From the NCBI RefSeq assembly GCF_007988805.1, contig NZ_BJUV01000001.1, positions 62,001-126,000 on the forward strand: 64,000 bases of DNA. Direction: 5' to 3'. Source of the DNA: Frigoribacterium faeni. Its GTDB lineage: Bacteria; Actinomycetota; Actinomycetes; Actinomycetales; Microbacteriaceae. The translations under genes were made by a program, and so were the position numbers. This document shows, one piece after another, positions 17,198-25,958 of the stretch (position 1 is its first letter; the number at the start of each line of letters is the position of its first letter). The notes beneath the pieces are model-generated. The model was not told where the DNA came from, ran no database searches, and saw only the letters and a program-made list of their open reading frames with translations.

Positions 17198-17266
17198 TGT
17201 CCCATTCGTGCTCCCTCGCCCGCAGACGGCGGCCGGGATCGTCGCACGCATCGAGAGATTCGGATC

Positions 17267-17605
17267 ATGGGTTACGTCTTCCTGGCGCTCGCCATCGTCG
17301 GCGAGGTCTTCGCCACCAGCTTCCTCAAGGTGACCAGCGGTCCCGACGCGAAGTGGTGGCAGTACGCCGCCGTGGTGGTCGGCTACGTCTTCGCGTTCAG
17401 CATGCTGTCGCAGTCCCTGTCGAAGGGCGTGCCGCTCGGCATCGCCTACGCCGTCTGGGCCGGGATCGGCGTCGTGCTCGTGGCGCTGATCAGCTGGCTG
17501 ATCTTCAAGGAGCCCCTGACGCTCGTCCAGCTCGGCGGCATCGTGCTCGTGATCGGCGGGGTCACCATGCTCGAGCTCGGCGGACGTCACGAAGCCGCGG
17601 CCTAG
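17267..17605 (+). CDS. Small multidrug resistance (SMR) exporter
   Basis: Four-helix SMR-family exporter of 112 aa. The essential proton- and substrate-binding Glu of helix 1 is present in IVGEVFATSFLK (Glu13). SMR proteins work as antiparallel dimers that exchange protons for quaternary ammonium drugs (EmrE/Qac type) or guanidinium (Gdx/SugE type); the sequence alone does not settle which. It is followed after 3 bp by a TetR regulator, which argues for ligand-induced expression rather than riboswitch control. Confidence 0.9.
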   Translation: MGYVFLALAIVGEVFATSFLKVTSGPDAKWWQYAAVVVGYVFAFSMLSQSLSKGVPLGIAYAVWAGIGVVLVALISWLIFKEPLTLVQLGGIVLVIGGVTMLELGGRHEAAA

Positions 17606-17608
17606 CCC

Positions 17609-18181
17609 GTGAGTGCCGGAACGCCGCCCGGCCCCGCCAGCACCCCGAAGGGCGAGACGAGGAGGCGCGCCCTCCTCGACGGCGTCCTGGCCGTCCTCGA
17701 GGCGGGCGGCCCCTCCGCCGTCACGCACCGCGCGGTCGCCCGGGCGGCGGGCGTGCCGGTGTCGGCGGCCACGTACTACTTCGCCGGGCGCGACGACATG
17801 CTCCGGGCGGCCCTGCGCCACGCGACCACCGCCTGGGCGGGCTCGTTCGACCGACTCGAGCGCGCCTCCCTGCGGAACCTCGCCGAGACCCTGGTGCGGT
17901 ACGCGATCGTCGAGCGCACCTCCGCCCTGGCGCAGTACGAGCTGCTCTTCGCGGCGATGCGCGACGAGGCGCTGCGCGACGACGCCGAGCTCTGGTACTC
18001 GTCGCTCGAGCACGTGCTCGCGCGCGTCGGCGTCGCCCCTGAGCGTCTCCCCGTCGTCGCGCTCGGCGTCGACGGGCTGATCCTCCGCATGCTCTGGCGC
18101 GGCGACCCCGCCGACGTCGACGCCACCGGACGACTGCTCGGCGAGATCGTCAGCGGGCGGGTCGACCCCGGCGCCTCCTGA
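17609..18181 (+). CDS. TetR family transcriptional regulator
   Basis: One-component repressor of 190 aa. The N-terminal helix-turn-helix is at about residues 35-58 (VTHRAVARAAGVPVSAATYYF), followed by an all-helical ligand domain. GTG start 3 bp after the SMR stop, so it is likely co-transcribed with and controls that exporter. Its last 32 bp overlap the 3' end of the convergent GNAT gene. Confidence 0.85.
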   Translation: MSAGTPPGPASTPKGETRRRALLDGVLAVLEAGGPSAVTHRAVARAAGVPVSAATYYFAGRDDMLRAALRHATTAWAGSFDRLERASLRNLAETLVRYAIVERTSALAQYELLFAAMRDEALRDDAELWYSSLEHVLARVGVAPERLPVVALGVDGLILRMLWRGDPADVDATGRLLGEIVSGRVDPGAS

Positions 18182-18752
18182 GCGACTTCTGCATCGTGAC
18201 GGTGCCGAGCCAGCGGCCGAACTTGAAGCCGACGCGGCCCATCCGGCCGACCTCGGTGAAGCCGAGCCTGGCGTGCAGCCCGATCGACGCGTCGGCGTTC
18301 TTGTCGGCGATGACGGCGACCATCTCGCGGATGCCGGCCTCGCGGCACGACTCGACCAGCGCCTCCAGCAGGGCCCTGCCCAGTCCCTTCCCGGTCGAAG
18401 CGGCCCGGAGGTAGATCGAGCTCTCGACCGTGTAGCGATAGGCGGCCTTGCCGCCCCACGGCGAGGCGAGAGCGTAGCCGAGGGCCTCCCCCGAGGGGTT
18501 CACGGCCACCAGGAAGGGCATGCCGAGGTTCGTGACGAACGCGAACTTGCGTCGCCACTCGACGAGCGTCATGGCGTCCTCGTCGAAGGTGACCGACGAG
18601 TTCGCCACGTAGTGGTTGTAGATCTCGCGCACGTACGGCAGATCGGTCGGCCTCGCGGGCCTGATCTCGAAGGCGAAGGACGGCTCGACCGGGGTCGGCG
18701 GCTGCAGGGCGCGCGGCAGACGACGCCGGGGCTGGTATTCCTCTTCGAGCAC
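18150..18752 (-). CDS. GNAT acetyltransferase, phosphinothricin acetyltransferase-like
   Basis: GNAT-fold N-acetyltransferase of 200 aa. EIRPARPTDLPYVREIYNHY and VTFDEDAMTLVEW resemble the PAT/MnaT branch, which acetylates phosphinothricin, methionine sulfoximine or similar amino acids; the acetyl-CoA loop is at STGKGLGRALLEALVE. About 30 extra residues at the N-terminus are not part of the fold. The 3' end overlaps the TetR gene tail to tail. Starts 27 bp after ung on the same strand, so it may be the last gene of that operon. Confidence 0.82.
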   Translation of the reverse strand: MLEEEYQPRRRLPRALQPPTPVEPSFAFEIRPARPTDLPYVREIYNHYVANSSVTFDEDAMTLVEWRRKFAFVTNLGMPFLVAVNPSGEALGYALASPWGGKAAYRYTVESSIYLRAASTGKGLGRALLEALVESCREAGIREMVAVIADKNADASIGLHARLGFTEVGRMGRVGFKFGRWLGTVTMQKSLRRRRGRPAR

Positions 18753-18779
18753 GGCACCACTCTGCCACGCCCGGCGCGG

Positions 18780-19484
18780 TCAGGCGGGGGGCAGCGACCA
18801 GTCGATCGGTTCGCCGGCCTGGGCGACGAGCAGCTCGTTGGCGCGACCGAACGGCTTCGACCCGAAGAACCCCCGGGAGGCCGACAACGGGCTCGGGTGC
18901 GCCGACTCGATCGTGGGGACCTCGCCGAGCAGGGGCTTGAGCGCGAGGGCGTCGCGACCCCACAGGATCGCCACGAGCGGCCCGCCCCTGGCCGCCAGGA
19001 CCTCGATCGCGCGCTGCGTGACCGGCTCCCAGCCCTTCCCGCGGTGCGACGCCGTCTCGCCCGGACGCACGGTCAGCACCCTGTTGAGGAGCATCACGCC
19101 GTTCGCCGACCACGAGGTCAGGTCGCCGTGCTCGACCGGCGCGACGCCGAGATCGTCGTGCAGCTCGCGGTAGATGTTCGCCAGGCTGCGCGGGACGGGA
19201 CGCACGCTCGGGTCCACCGAGAACGACAGGCCGATCGGGTGCCCGGGGGTCGGGTAGGGGTCCTGTCCGACGATCAGCACCCGCACGTCGGCGAGCGGGT
19301 ACCGGAAGGCGCGGAGCACGTTCTCTCCCGCGGGGAGGTAGCCGCGACCGGCCCGCACCTCGGCACGGAGGTACTCGCCCATGTCGGCGATGCGGTCGGC
19401 GACCGGCTCGAGGGCCTCGGCCCAGCCCGCGTCGATCTGCTCGGCGAGGGGACGCCGGCCCGGGACGTCGCCGGGCTCCGTCAC
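18780..19484 (-). CDS. ung: Uracil-DNA glycosylase, family 1
   Basis: Ung, 234 aa. It removes uracil from DNA to start base-excision repair. Diagnostic motifs are [18 protein letters not shown] (water-activating Asp) and [17 protein letters not shown] (DNA-intercalation loop with the catalytic His). GTG start overlaps the stop of the S51 peptidase-like gene (GTGA). The 5' end otherwise has no ribosome binding site, so translation is coupled. Confidence 0.95.
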   Translation of the reverse strand: MTEPGDVPGRRPLAEQIDAGWAEALEPVADRIADMGEYLRAEVRAGRGYLPAGENVLRAFRYPLADVRVLIVGQDPYPTPGHPIGLSFSVDPSVRPVPRSLANIYRELHDDLGVAPVEHGDLTSWSANGVMLLNRVLTVRPGETASHRGKGWEPVTQRAIEVLAARGGPLVAILWGRDALALKPLLGEVPTIESAHPSPLSASRGFFGSKPFGRANELLVAQAGEPIDWSLPPA

Positions 19485-20224
19485 GCGGCGCCCAGGGTGC
19501 CGACCGAGACGCCGACGATCTCGCCGTCGTCGTCGACCTGGGGCTCGACCCGCCAGACGCTGCCGGTGCCGAGCACGGTCAGGGCGCCCTCGCCGACCAC
19601 CAACGCGGTGTCCTCGTCGATGGCGACGCCACCCGAGACCAGTCCCGCCTCGGTCGCGGCGATCAGCCGGGTGAGCGTGCCCCACTGGGCGGCGTGGACG
19701 TCGACCGCGATGTCGACCAGGCCCAGGCCGCCGCTCAGGGTGACCTCGTCGAGGTCCTCGGAGGCGTCCTCCGGGCAGACCGGCACGTCGCCGATCAGCC
19801 AGCCGCCGAGCAGAGCCCGGTCGGCGGCGATCATCGCTCCGGCCGAGAAGCCGAGGTAGGGCAGCCCGTCGGCCACCAGGAGGCGCACCTGGTCGACGAG
19901 AGGCGTCATCGCCTCGAGATAGGCGGGCGTCAGCCCGCCCGCGACGACGAGCCCGTCGACGTCGCTCAGCACGGGCGTCTCGAAGCGCTCGCCCGCCTCG
20001 ATGATCGTGGTGGTCACCTCGCAGCGCCCGCCCGCGGCCAGCATGGCCGGGTAACCGTCGCGGAACTCGGCCGACGGCGAGTCGTCGGCGACGACGACGA
20101 GCAGGGCGATGCGCGGCACGGCGCGGCCGACGGCGCCGCCGCGCACGGCGGCCTCGGAGACGAAGAGGTCGTACAGCTCGGGGGCGTCCGGGGACCAGCC
20201 CCCGCCGACCAGGTGGATGCTCAC
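19481..20224 (-). CDS. Peptidase S51-like / cyanophycinase-like protein
   Basis: Class I glutamine amidotransferase-like protein of 247 aa. [18 protein letters not shown] carries the Gly-x-Ser-Ala-Gly nucleophile elbow of peptidase S51 (dipeptidase E and cyanophycinase). [14 protein letters not shown] segment comes earlier. The substrate is probably an alpha-aspartyl or beta-aspartyl dipeptide, but is not certain. GTG start overlaps the phosphoribosyltransferase stop (GTGA); its stop overlaps ung. Confidence 0.78.
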   Translation of the reverse strand: MSIHLVGGGWSPDAPELYDLFVSEAAVRGGAVGRAVPRIALLVVVADDSPSAEFRDGYPAMLAAGGRCEVTTTIIEAGERFETPVLSDVDGLVVAGGLTPAYLEAMTPLVDQVRLLVADGLPYLGFSAGAMIAADRALLGGWLIGDVPVCPEDASEDLDEVTLSGGLGLVDIAVDVHAAQWGTLTRLIAATEAGLVSGGVAIDEDTALVVGEGALTVLGTGSVWRVEPQVDDDGEIVGVSVGTLGAA

Positions 20225-20805
20225 GCGCCGACCGCCGCGGTCGCGTCGCGCGTCACCGGCGGGAGCGCGCTCCACGGGAAGGTGATCCAGCGCGAGGTGC
20301 GCTTCCAGACGAAGTCGGGCTCGAGGATGGTGCGCGGCTTGCTGTAGAGGCACACGGTGCGCACCTCGTCGGCGACCTCGCCGAGCAGGTCACGCACGAG
20401 CGCCAGGGTGCGACCGGAGTCCGAGACGTCGTCGACGATCAGCACGCGCTTGCCCTCGAGCGACGGCGCGTCGAGGGTCGGGGGCAGCAGCACGGGCTCG
20501 GGCAGACGCTCGTCGACGCCGGTGTAGAACTCGACGTTGATCGAACCGCACATCTTGGTGTCGAGGGCGTACGAGATCGCGCCGGCCAGGACGAGCCCGC
20601 CTCGGGCGACGGCCACGATCACGTCGGGGGTGAAGTCGGCCGCGACGACGTCGCTGGCCAGATGCCGGGCCGCCTCTCCGAACTCGAGCCAGCCGAGCAC
20701 CTCGCGCTCGGGAGCGGCCTCGGCCGTCGATCCGGTCGACTCCGCCGGCGGGGCCTCCGGGGCTGCGGAGGCGGTGTCGGTCGAGTCGTCGGGTGAGGAA
20801 ACCAT
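20221..20805 (-). CDS. Purine phosphoribosyltransferase-like protein
   Basis: Type I PRTase of 194 aa. The PRPP-binding loop [14 protein letters not shown] (about 125-138) is clear, and the [12 protein letters not shown] segment matches the hypoxanthine/xanthine-guanine branch. It would salvage a purine base with PRPP to a nucleotide. About 35 Ala/Ser/Glu-rich residues precede the domain. A TACGGT -10 (20813-20818, minus strand) ends seven bases before the ATG, so this is the leaderless first gene of a PRT-S51-ung(-GNAT) operon. Confidence 0.85.
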   Translation of the reverse strand: MVSSPDDSTDTASAAPEAPPAESTGSTAEAAPEREVLGWLEFGEAARHLASDVVAADFTPDVIVAVARGGLVLAGAISYALDTKMCGSINVEFYTGVDERLPEPVLLPPTLDAPSLEGKRVLIVDDVSDSGRTLALVRDLLGEVADEVRTVCLYSKPRTILEPDFVWKRTSRWITFPWSALPPVTRDATAAVGA

Positions 20806-20851
20806 GGGAGCAACCGTACTGGGCGCAGCGCCCCGCCGCGAAGGCGGCGGG

Positions 20852-21604
20852 TCAGGGCGAGACCCAGCGACCCCCGGGAGGCGCGAAGACGGTGTCGACG
20901 CCGTCGGACCAGAGCAGCGAGTCGGGTTCGCGATCCGCGACGCCCGGCAGACCGGAGTCGGCCACGAGCTCGTCCCGCAGGTCGACCAGCTCGGCCCGTC
21001 GGAGCGGCCAGGCCTCGTGCCGGTTCGGCCAGAACAGCGTGCGTCCCGCCCGCTCGACGTGCATCCCCCAGCGGGCCGTGAGGAACTCGGCGAGGGGGTC
21101 GCCGTCGACGACCTCGTCGGTCGGACGGACGTGCAGGCGCGTCGAGGGGGTGGGGCCGGGGCCGTGACGCCGCGAGGCGTACTCGACGACGCCCTCGCGC
21201 CTCCTGCGGGTCATCGAGGCCCAGCGGTAGGGCAGACCGAGACCGACGTTGGCGGCGAGCACCGGCAGCAGCTTCTGCGCCTCGAGGGTGCGGAACACGA
21301 CGCCGCGCCGGCCGAGGTCGTCGACCGAGTAGAGCCGCACGTTGGTCTCGAGGAACGTGCCGAGCACCGGGACGGGCGGGAACGGGCCGAAGGCGCTGCG
21401 CGAGAGCTCGAACGGGATCAGGCCGACCCAGGCCGATCCGTCGAAGACGTCGGGCCGCGTCCCGGTCGGGAGGAGCGGAGCCACCCGGTCGGGCTCGACC
21501 CGCCAGTGCGCGAAGGCCAGCCCGCCCCAGTGCTGACGGATCACGGCACGTCGGGCGAGGTCGGGCGCGACGGCGGAGACGGGCTCGGGATCGCGGACGG
21601 TCAT
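20852..21604 (-). CDS. DUF2071 (YqjF-like) family protein
   Basis: Cytoplasmic protein of 250 aa of DUF2071. HWGGLAFAHWRVEPDRVAPLLP near the N-terminus and SAWVGLIPFEL are typical of this family; no reaction is established. A TAGGGT -10 (21611-21616, minus strand) ends six bases before the ATG, so it is probably leaderless. It ends 46 bp before the phosphoribosyltransferase gene, which has its own leaderless promoter. Confidence 0.8.
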   Translation of the reverse strand: MTVRDPEPVSAVAPDLARRAVIRQHWGGLAFAHWRVEPDRVAPLLPTGTRPDVFDGSAWVGLIPFELSRSAFGPFPPVPVLGTFLETNVRLYSVDDLGRRGVVFRTLEAQKLLPVLAANVGLGLPYRWASMTRRRREGVVEYASRRHGPGPTPSTRLHVRPTDEVVDGDPLAEFLTARWGMHVERAGRTLFWPNRHEAWPLRRAELVDLRDELVADSGLPGVADREPDSLLWSDGVDTVFAPPGGRWVSP

Positions 21605-21687
21605 GGCCTCACCCTACGTGCGCCGGACGGAACCGGGAGGGTCGCGTGAGTAGGGTCGGAGGAGACCCCCGAGAGGAGCGCCGGACG

Positions 21688-22272
21688 GTGACCCGTGACG
21701 ACCCCGACCGCGCAGCGGACCCGAGCCCGCTCGAGCGCGCCGTCGACGAGGGGTTCCTGATCATCCGGGCGGCCGCCGTCGTCTCGGTCGCGAACACGGT
21801 GATCCGTCGGGCCCTGCAGGAGCATCTGCCCTTCGACGACGAGGTGGCCACGGCGGCCGCCCGGGACGAGCTCCGACGCCTCGAGGCCGAGCAGCGGGAC
21901 GGCGTCGGGCGACTGCGCTCACTGCGCCGACGGACCCACCGGGCCTACGGGCAGTCCCGTCATCAGTTCGACTACCGCGTCGACGACATCGACGCGCTGC
22001 GCCTGCGCGAGGCGACCCACAAGGAGCTGGCCGCGCGCATCGCCCGCAGCGCGCGCGACGACGCCTTCGTCGCCGCCCTCGTCTCCGCTGCGCGCTCCCG
22101 CGCCTGGGACGACGTCGGCAGCACCGTCGTCGATCGGCTCGGCTGGGCGGCCGCGCCGTCCCCCGACTACGACGACGGACGCGACGAGCGGATCCGCACC
22201 CTCCTCGACGTCGATCTGGCCGCTCTCGGCGCGGCCGACGGCGCGACGACCGACGGCGGCGGCGGGGTCTGA
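21688..22272 (+). CDS. Conserved-looking helical protein, function unknown
   Basis: Protein of 194 aa, not recognised. It is predicted almost wholly helical: a moderately hydrophobic helix FLIIRAAAVVSVANTVIRRAL (about 22-42), an Arg/Glu-rich coiled coil (about 55-95) and an Asp-rich end. There is no signal peptide. GTG at 21688 is chosen over an earlier GTG at 21646, because GAGAGGAG lies nine bases upstream and a TAGGGT -10 (21651-21656) would start the RNA after 21646. Ends 10 bp from the convergent acyltransferase-like gene. Confidence 0.65.
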   Translation: MTRDDPDRAADPSPLERAVDEGFLIIRAAAVVSVANTVIRRALQEHLPFDDEVATAAARDELRRLEAEQRDGVGRLRSLRRRTHRAYGQSRHQFDYRVDDIDALRLREATHKELAARIARSARDDAFVAALVSAARSRAWDDVGSTVVDRLGWAAAPSPDYDDGRDERIRTLLDVDLAALGAADGATTDGGGGV

Positions 22273-22282
22273 GCCCGGACGG

Positions 22283-23593
22283 CTACCGCCGCACGACTCC
22301 GTCGAGCAGGGCGACCGGGTCGTCGACGAACGATCGCACGGCACGCTCGACGGCCTCCCGGTCGAATGTCGTGTCGTTGTACGAGACGGTGGCGTGCAGC
22401 ACGCCGTCGAGCACGACCAGCTGCGCCGCGACGGTCTCCGGGGCGATCGGGTGCACGGCCGACACCGCCTCGATGGTGCGGCCGTCGCGGATCCACGGCA
22501 GCGACTGGAGGGGCCGGTTGACCCCGAGGTTGCTCACCACGACGTGGGCGCGCGCGTGGGCCGGCGTCGTGTCGGGGCTCTCGTGCCGACCGGGGCGCAG
22601 CGACTCCTTGACGGCGCCCGCCATCAGAGCGGCGAGCGGCCGGCCCGAGTCGGTGGTCTGGGCGATGCTCTGGTCGACGGCGACGAGGTCGTCGCCGCCG
22701 GTGACCGGGACGCCGGTCACGAAGTTGCCGGTCACCTCCGTGCCCGAGGGCAGGTAGCCGCGGACGTCGTAGACCATCTCGCTGTCGGCGGCCAGTCTCA
22801 GGCCCTCCGCGGCGAGCGCCGCCCGCAGGGCGACGATGGCGCCCGCTCCGAACGACACCGACTCGTCGCGCCGACGCAGCCAGGTGTGCAGCCCGCGGAA
22901 GGACTCCCGGGTGCCCGAGGCCGCCACGACGGAGGTCGAGCCCGTCCAGTCGATGACCGGACGGTCGACCGGCTCGGCCACCGGGACGACCGACGACTCG
23001 ACACGGCGGGCGCGGAGCAGCGTCAGGACACGACTCGGGTGCTTCGCGAAGGTCTCGACGAAGGCCCGCCAGAGCGGTCGGCCGGCGTTGTCGGCGCTCA
23101 GCCAGGTCGGCAGGTCGCCTCCGCGCGCGACGTCGATGAGCGTCGCGGGGAGGCGCGTGGTGAAGCGCGCGTCGACGACGCCGTGGTCGAAGACGGTGAG
23201 GAGGCGCTCCCCCGCCAGCAGGACGAGCACCGGGAGCCCCGGCTCGATCCGGTCGACGAGGAGCTCGATCGCCTCGGCCGCGGTGACGTCCTCGAGCTCG
23301 GGCGCCTCGACGACCATCCGCTCGCAGCGCTCCCGCAGGCCCTCGAGAGTGAACGCCCAGTCGCGCGCGCCCGTGGCCCGCAGGCCGAGGCGGGCGTCGG
23401 GGCCGAGGGACGCGATGCGCCAGAGGGCGTCCACCAGCGCCTCGCGGGAGGGCAGCGCGACGGGGCCGAAGACGCTCAGCACGTGGCCGCCGGCACCCAG
23501 CCGGTCGACGGCGGCGATGGGGAACCGCGTCGTCGGGGCCTCGGCGGGCGCGGACGGGACGTTCCTGCGGACGGCGGAGACCACGGAGGTCAC
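22283..23593 (-). CDS. Condensation-fold (CoA-dependent acyltransferase-like) protein
   Basis: Protein of 436 aa, last gene of the glycosyltransferase operon. FDHGVVDARF (about 145) carries a His-x-x-x-Asp like the HHxxxD(G) catalytic motif of condensation, PapA and WS/DGAT-type acyltransferases. A second half ends with VVVSNLGVNRPLQ, like the 'VSNLG' strand of that superfamily. This suggests transfer of an acyl chain to an alcohol or sugar hydroxyl made by the neighbouring glycosyltransferases. Similarity is remote and by motif only. GTG start overlaps the GT2 stop (GTGA). Confidence 0.6.
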   Translation of the reverse strand: MTSVVSAVRRNVPSAPAEAPTTRFPIAAVDRLGAGGHVLSVFGPVALPSREALVDALWRIASLGPDARLGLRATGARDWAFTLEGLRERCERMVVEAPELEDVTAAEAIELLVDRIEPGLPVLVLLAGERLLTVFDHGVVDARFTTRLPATLIDVARGGDLPTWLSADNAGRPLWRAFVETFAKHPSRVLTLLRARRVESSVVPVAEPVDRPVIDWTGSTSVVAASGTRESFRGLHTWLRRRDESVSFGAGAIVALRAALAAEGLRLAADSEMVYDVRGYLPSGTEVTGNFVTGVPVTGGDDLVAVDQSIAQTTDSGRPLAALMAGAVKESLRPGRHESPDTTPAHARAHVVVSNLGVNRPLQSLPWIRDGRTIEAVSAVHPIAPETVAAQLVVLDGVLHATVSYNDTTFDREAVERAVRSFVDDPVALLDGVVRR

Positions 23594-24951
23594 CGGACCC
23601 GCTCCGCCACCGAGGGCGCGTGCTCGCGGGTGGGACGGGACGACGAGGCCGGGAGGCGGCGGCCCATCAGGCCGGCGCCGGCCCGACGCTGCCGGAGGTA
23701 GAGGTACGGGCCGCGCAGCACCGAGACGAGCTCGTGACGTGCCGTCCGAGCGATCTCGCCCGCCAGGTCGGAGTCCGGGGTCGGGACGGCGACGGCGACG
23801 CGGGCGGGCGCCACGGCCGGCTCGGCGACGCGGCGTTTCGCCGCGAGCACGGCGAGCGCCCCCGGTGCCCGGCGGAGGGCCAGACGGAGGGTCGTCGGAT
23901 CGAGCGCGACCTTCGTCAGCCAGGCTCCGAGACCGGTGCCGTAGCCCGTGGCCTGGACGCGGAGGGCCGCGATGTCGGAACGGTGACGGTGCCAGACGAG
24001 GGCGGAGGGCTCGACGACGAGGGCGTGCCCCGCGAGGAGCACCCGGGTGAACACGTCGAGGTCCTCCCCGCCGCCGGTCCGGGTGCCGACGCCGAACGCC
24101 GTGTCGAACCCTCCGAGCGACAGGGCGACCTCACGGCGGAGGGCGAAGTTCGCCCCCGTCCCGAAGGCGCCGACCGAGAACGGGAAGAGCGGGAGGTCGG
24201 CCGGCGGGGCGGACAGCCGGAAGACGCGCGTCTCGACGTTGCGCGACCACGAGACGCGGTCGTCGAAGAACCGCTGGACGGGGGTGCGCAGCTCGCCGCT
24301 CGGGACGAGGCCCGACACGCAGGCGACGTCCTCGCCCTGGGCGAAGCCCGCGACGAGGCCGTGCAGCCAGTCGGCGTCGACGACGACGTCGTCGTCGGTG
24401 AAGGCCACGACGTCGCCGGTCGCCGCCGCGAGTCCCGCGTTGCGGGCGCTCGACAGGCCGGGGACGCCCTCCTCGACGTAACGGACCCGGGGGTCGTCGA
24501 ACGACGAGCGCACCAGGTCGCGGGTCTCGGTCGTGGCCGCCGCGTTGTCGACGACGACGACGTCGAACGACGGGTAGTCGAGGTCGAGCACGCTGCGCAG
24601 GGCCCCGCGCAGGTGCTCGGCGCGGTCGCGCGTGCACAGCACCACGGTGACGGTCGGCAGGACGATCGGCTCGACGGGGCTGACCGCCGACGGCAAGGAC
24701 GAGACCTCCGACCGGACGAGGTCGACGGAGATCCGGCCGTGGAGGACGGGCACCTCGACGAACCCGAGCACGCTCCGCCCGCGACGCACGAGCAGTCGGG
24801 CGGCACGGTGGCCGACGGCGGCCAGCGGGACGATGTCGTCCAGGTCGGGGCGGGCCAGCTCGTCGACGTCGATGGCGCCGATCCAGAGCGCGCCGTCCCA
24901 GGTGGGGGCCTCGGCGCTGCTCATCGGCCGGGTGAGGTACAGGTTGGTCAC
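23590..24951 (-). CDS. Glycosyltransferase family 2 with extra N-terminal domain
   Basis: Inverting GT2 of 453 aa. The GT-A domain begins at about residue 98 (TVTVVLCTRDRAEHLRGAL), with the metal-binding AFTDDDVVVDADW (DDD) and a GGGEDLDVFTR acceptor-side motif. About 95 residues before it and about 100 after it are extra, and no transmembrane helix is clear. It would add a sugar from a nucleotide donor to a surface glycan or lipid precursor; donor and acceptor are unknown. GTG start overlaps the stop of the previous GT2. Confidence 0.85.
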   Translation of the reverse strand: MTNLYLTRPMSSAEAPTWDGALWIGAIDVDELARPDLDDIVPLAAVGHRAARLLVRRGRSVLGFVEVPVLHGRISVDLVRSEVSSLPSAVSPVEPIVLPTVTVVLCTRDRAEHLRGALRSVLDLDYPSFDVVVVDNAAATTETRDLVRSSFDDPRVRYVEEGVPGLSSARNAGLAAATGDVVAFTDDDVVVDADWLHGLVAGFAQGEDVACVSGLVPSGELRTPVQRFFDDRVSWSRNVETRVFRLSAPPADLPLFPFSVGAFGTGANFALRREVALSLGGFDTAFGVGTRTGGGEDLDVFTRVLLAGHALVVEPSALVWHRHRSDIAALRVQATGYGTGLGAWLTKVALDPTTLRLALRRAPGALAVLAAKRRVAEPAVAPARVAVAVPTPDSDLAGEIARTARHELVSVLRGPYLYLRQRRAGAGLMGRRLPASSSRPTREHAPSVAERVR

Positions 24952-25958
24952 GAGGCACCGTCCGTCCGCGCGGCCGTGGCCCCGCGGGTCGTGTCGGAAG
25001 AGAGGAGGGCCCGGCCGACCGTCGGGTCGACGGGTGACAGGGAGGCGCGGCGCAGGCTGCCGAGGGCGTAGCCGGACACCGTGGCGACGACCGCGGTGAC
25101 GAGCGCGACGAGGCGACCCGCGCCTCCTCGGCCGATCGAGCGGAGCTCGCGGAGCACCGCGAGGGGTATGTCCCGTCGCAGGTACGCGGACTCGGTCGAG
25201 AGCGAGTCGGCGGCTCCGAGCTGCCGACTGAGCGCGGCCTTCGAGACGCCCTCGTAGAAGGCGCGTCGACGCAGGTAGGCCCAGGTGACCCGGCCCGCCG
25301 TCACATGGTGGCGAACGTCGGCCCCGGGCTCGAGGACGATCCGCGCGGAGGGGTCGGCCTGACGGATGCGGATGCAGAGGTCGGTCTCCTCGCAGCCGAG
25401 CGGGATGCTGCCCACCCGACCGGTGTCGAGGTTGAAGCCCCCGACCGTCAGGATGCTCTCGCGGCGGAACGCCATCGAGCAGCCGATCACGTTCCGGACG
25501 TCGGCCCGGTCGGTCGGCAGGCCGCGGTGACTGCACCCGACGATCCAGAGGAGCTCGGCGGGGTAGAGGGTGTTGCCCCCCTCGGGCCAGACCGGCGTCG
25601 CATGCCCGCCGACCCCGGCGACCGCCGGGTCGGCGAAGGGGGCGAGCAGGTGCGTGAGCCAGTCGGGCTCGGCCGTGGCGTCGTCGTCGAGGAACGCCAC
25701 GACGTCGCCGGAGGCGAGCTTGACGCCCGTGTTGCGGGCTCCGGAGAGCCCCTGCCGGAACTCGTTGGGGACCACGATCACGTCGGACCACCGGTCACGA
25801 CTGCGCGCCAGCAGGGCGTCGTTGTGGTCGATGACCAGGAGCGCCTCGGGCGCCTCGGGGAGGCCGCGGACGGACTCCACCGAGGCGACGAGGTCGTCCC
25901 AGCGGTCTTCGGTGTACGCGCAGACGACGACCGTGGTCGTCGTCGTGCGCGAGGTCAC
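24948..25958 (-). CDS. Glycosyltransferase family 2
   Basis: GT2 of 336 aa. TVVVCAYTEDRWDDLVASVES opens the GT-A fold, SGARNTGVKLASGDVVAFLDDDA holds the DDD metal site, and CEETDLCIRIRQ is the catalytic-base region. A C-terminal hydrophobic segment (LVALVTAVVATVSGYALG) could anchor it to the membrane. A dispersed repeat copy (25115-25131) codes part of IGRGGAGRL just before that segment. Overlaps both neighbours by 4 bp (GTGA). Confidence 0.87.
   Translation of the reverse strand: MTSRTTTTTVVVCAYTEDRWDDLVASVESVRGLPEAPEALLVIDHNDALLARSRDRWSDVIVVPNEFRQGLSGARNTGVKLASGDVVAFLDDDATAEPDWLTHLLAPFADPAVAGVGGHATPVWPEGGNTLYPAELLWIVGCSHRGLPTDRADVRNVIGCSMAFRRESILTVGGFNLDTGRVGSIPLGCEETDLCIRIRQADPSARIVLEPGADVRHHVTAGRVTWAYLRRRAFYEGVSKAALSRQLGAADSLSTESAYLRRDIPLAVLRELRSIGRGGAGRLVALVTAVVATVSGYALGSLRRASLSPVDPTVGRALLSSDTTRGATAARTDGAS
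25115..25131. repeat. Dispersed 17-bp repeat, copy 3 (coding, antisense)
   Basis: Exact GACCCGCGCCTCCTCGG on the plus strand within a minus-strand GT2 gene, read there as GRGGAGR rather than TRASS. Confidence 0.75.

Noticed and set aside
17150-17266. Guanidine riboswitch upstream of the SMR exporter
   Set aside because: I see no paired ACG-containing hairpins typical of ykkC-type RNAs, and a TetR gene is attached, which explains regulation.
17658-17669. CGAGGAGGCGCG at the TetR gene start as a repeat copy
   Set aside because: Only 12 bases match, and they code the ordinary basic segment before the helix-turn-helix.
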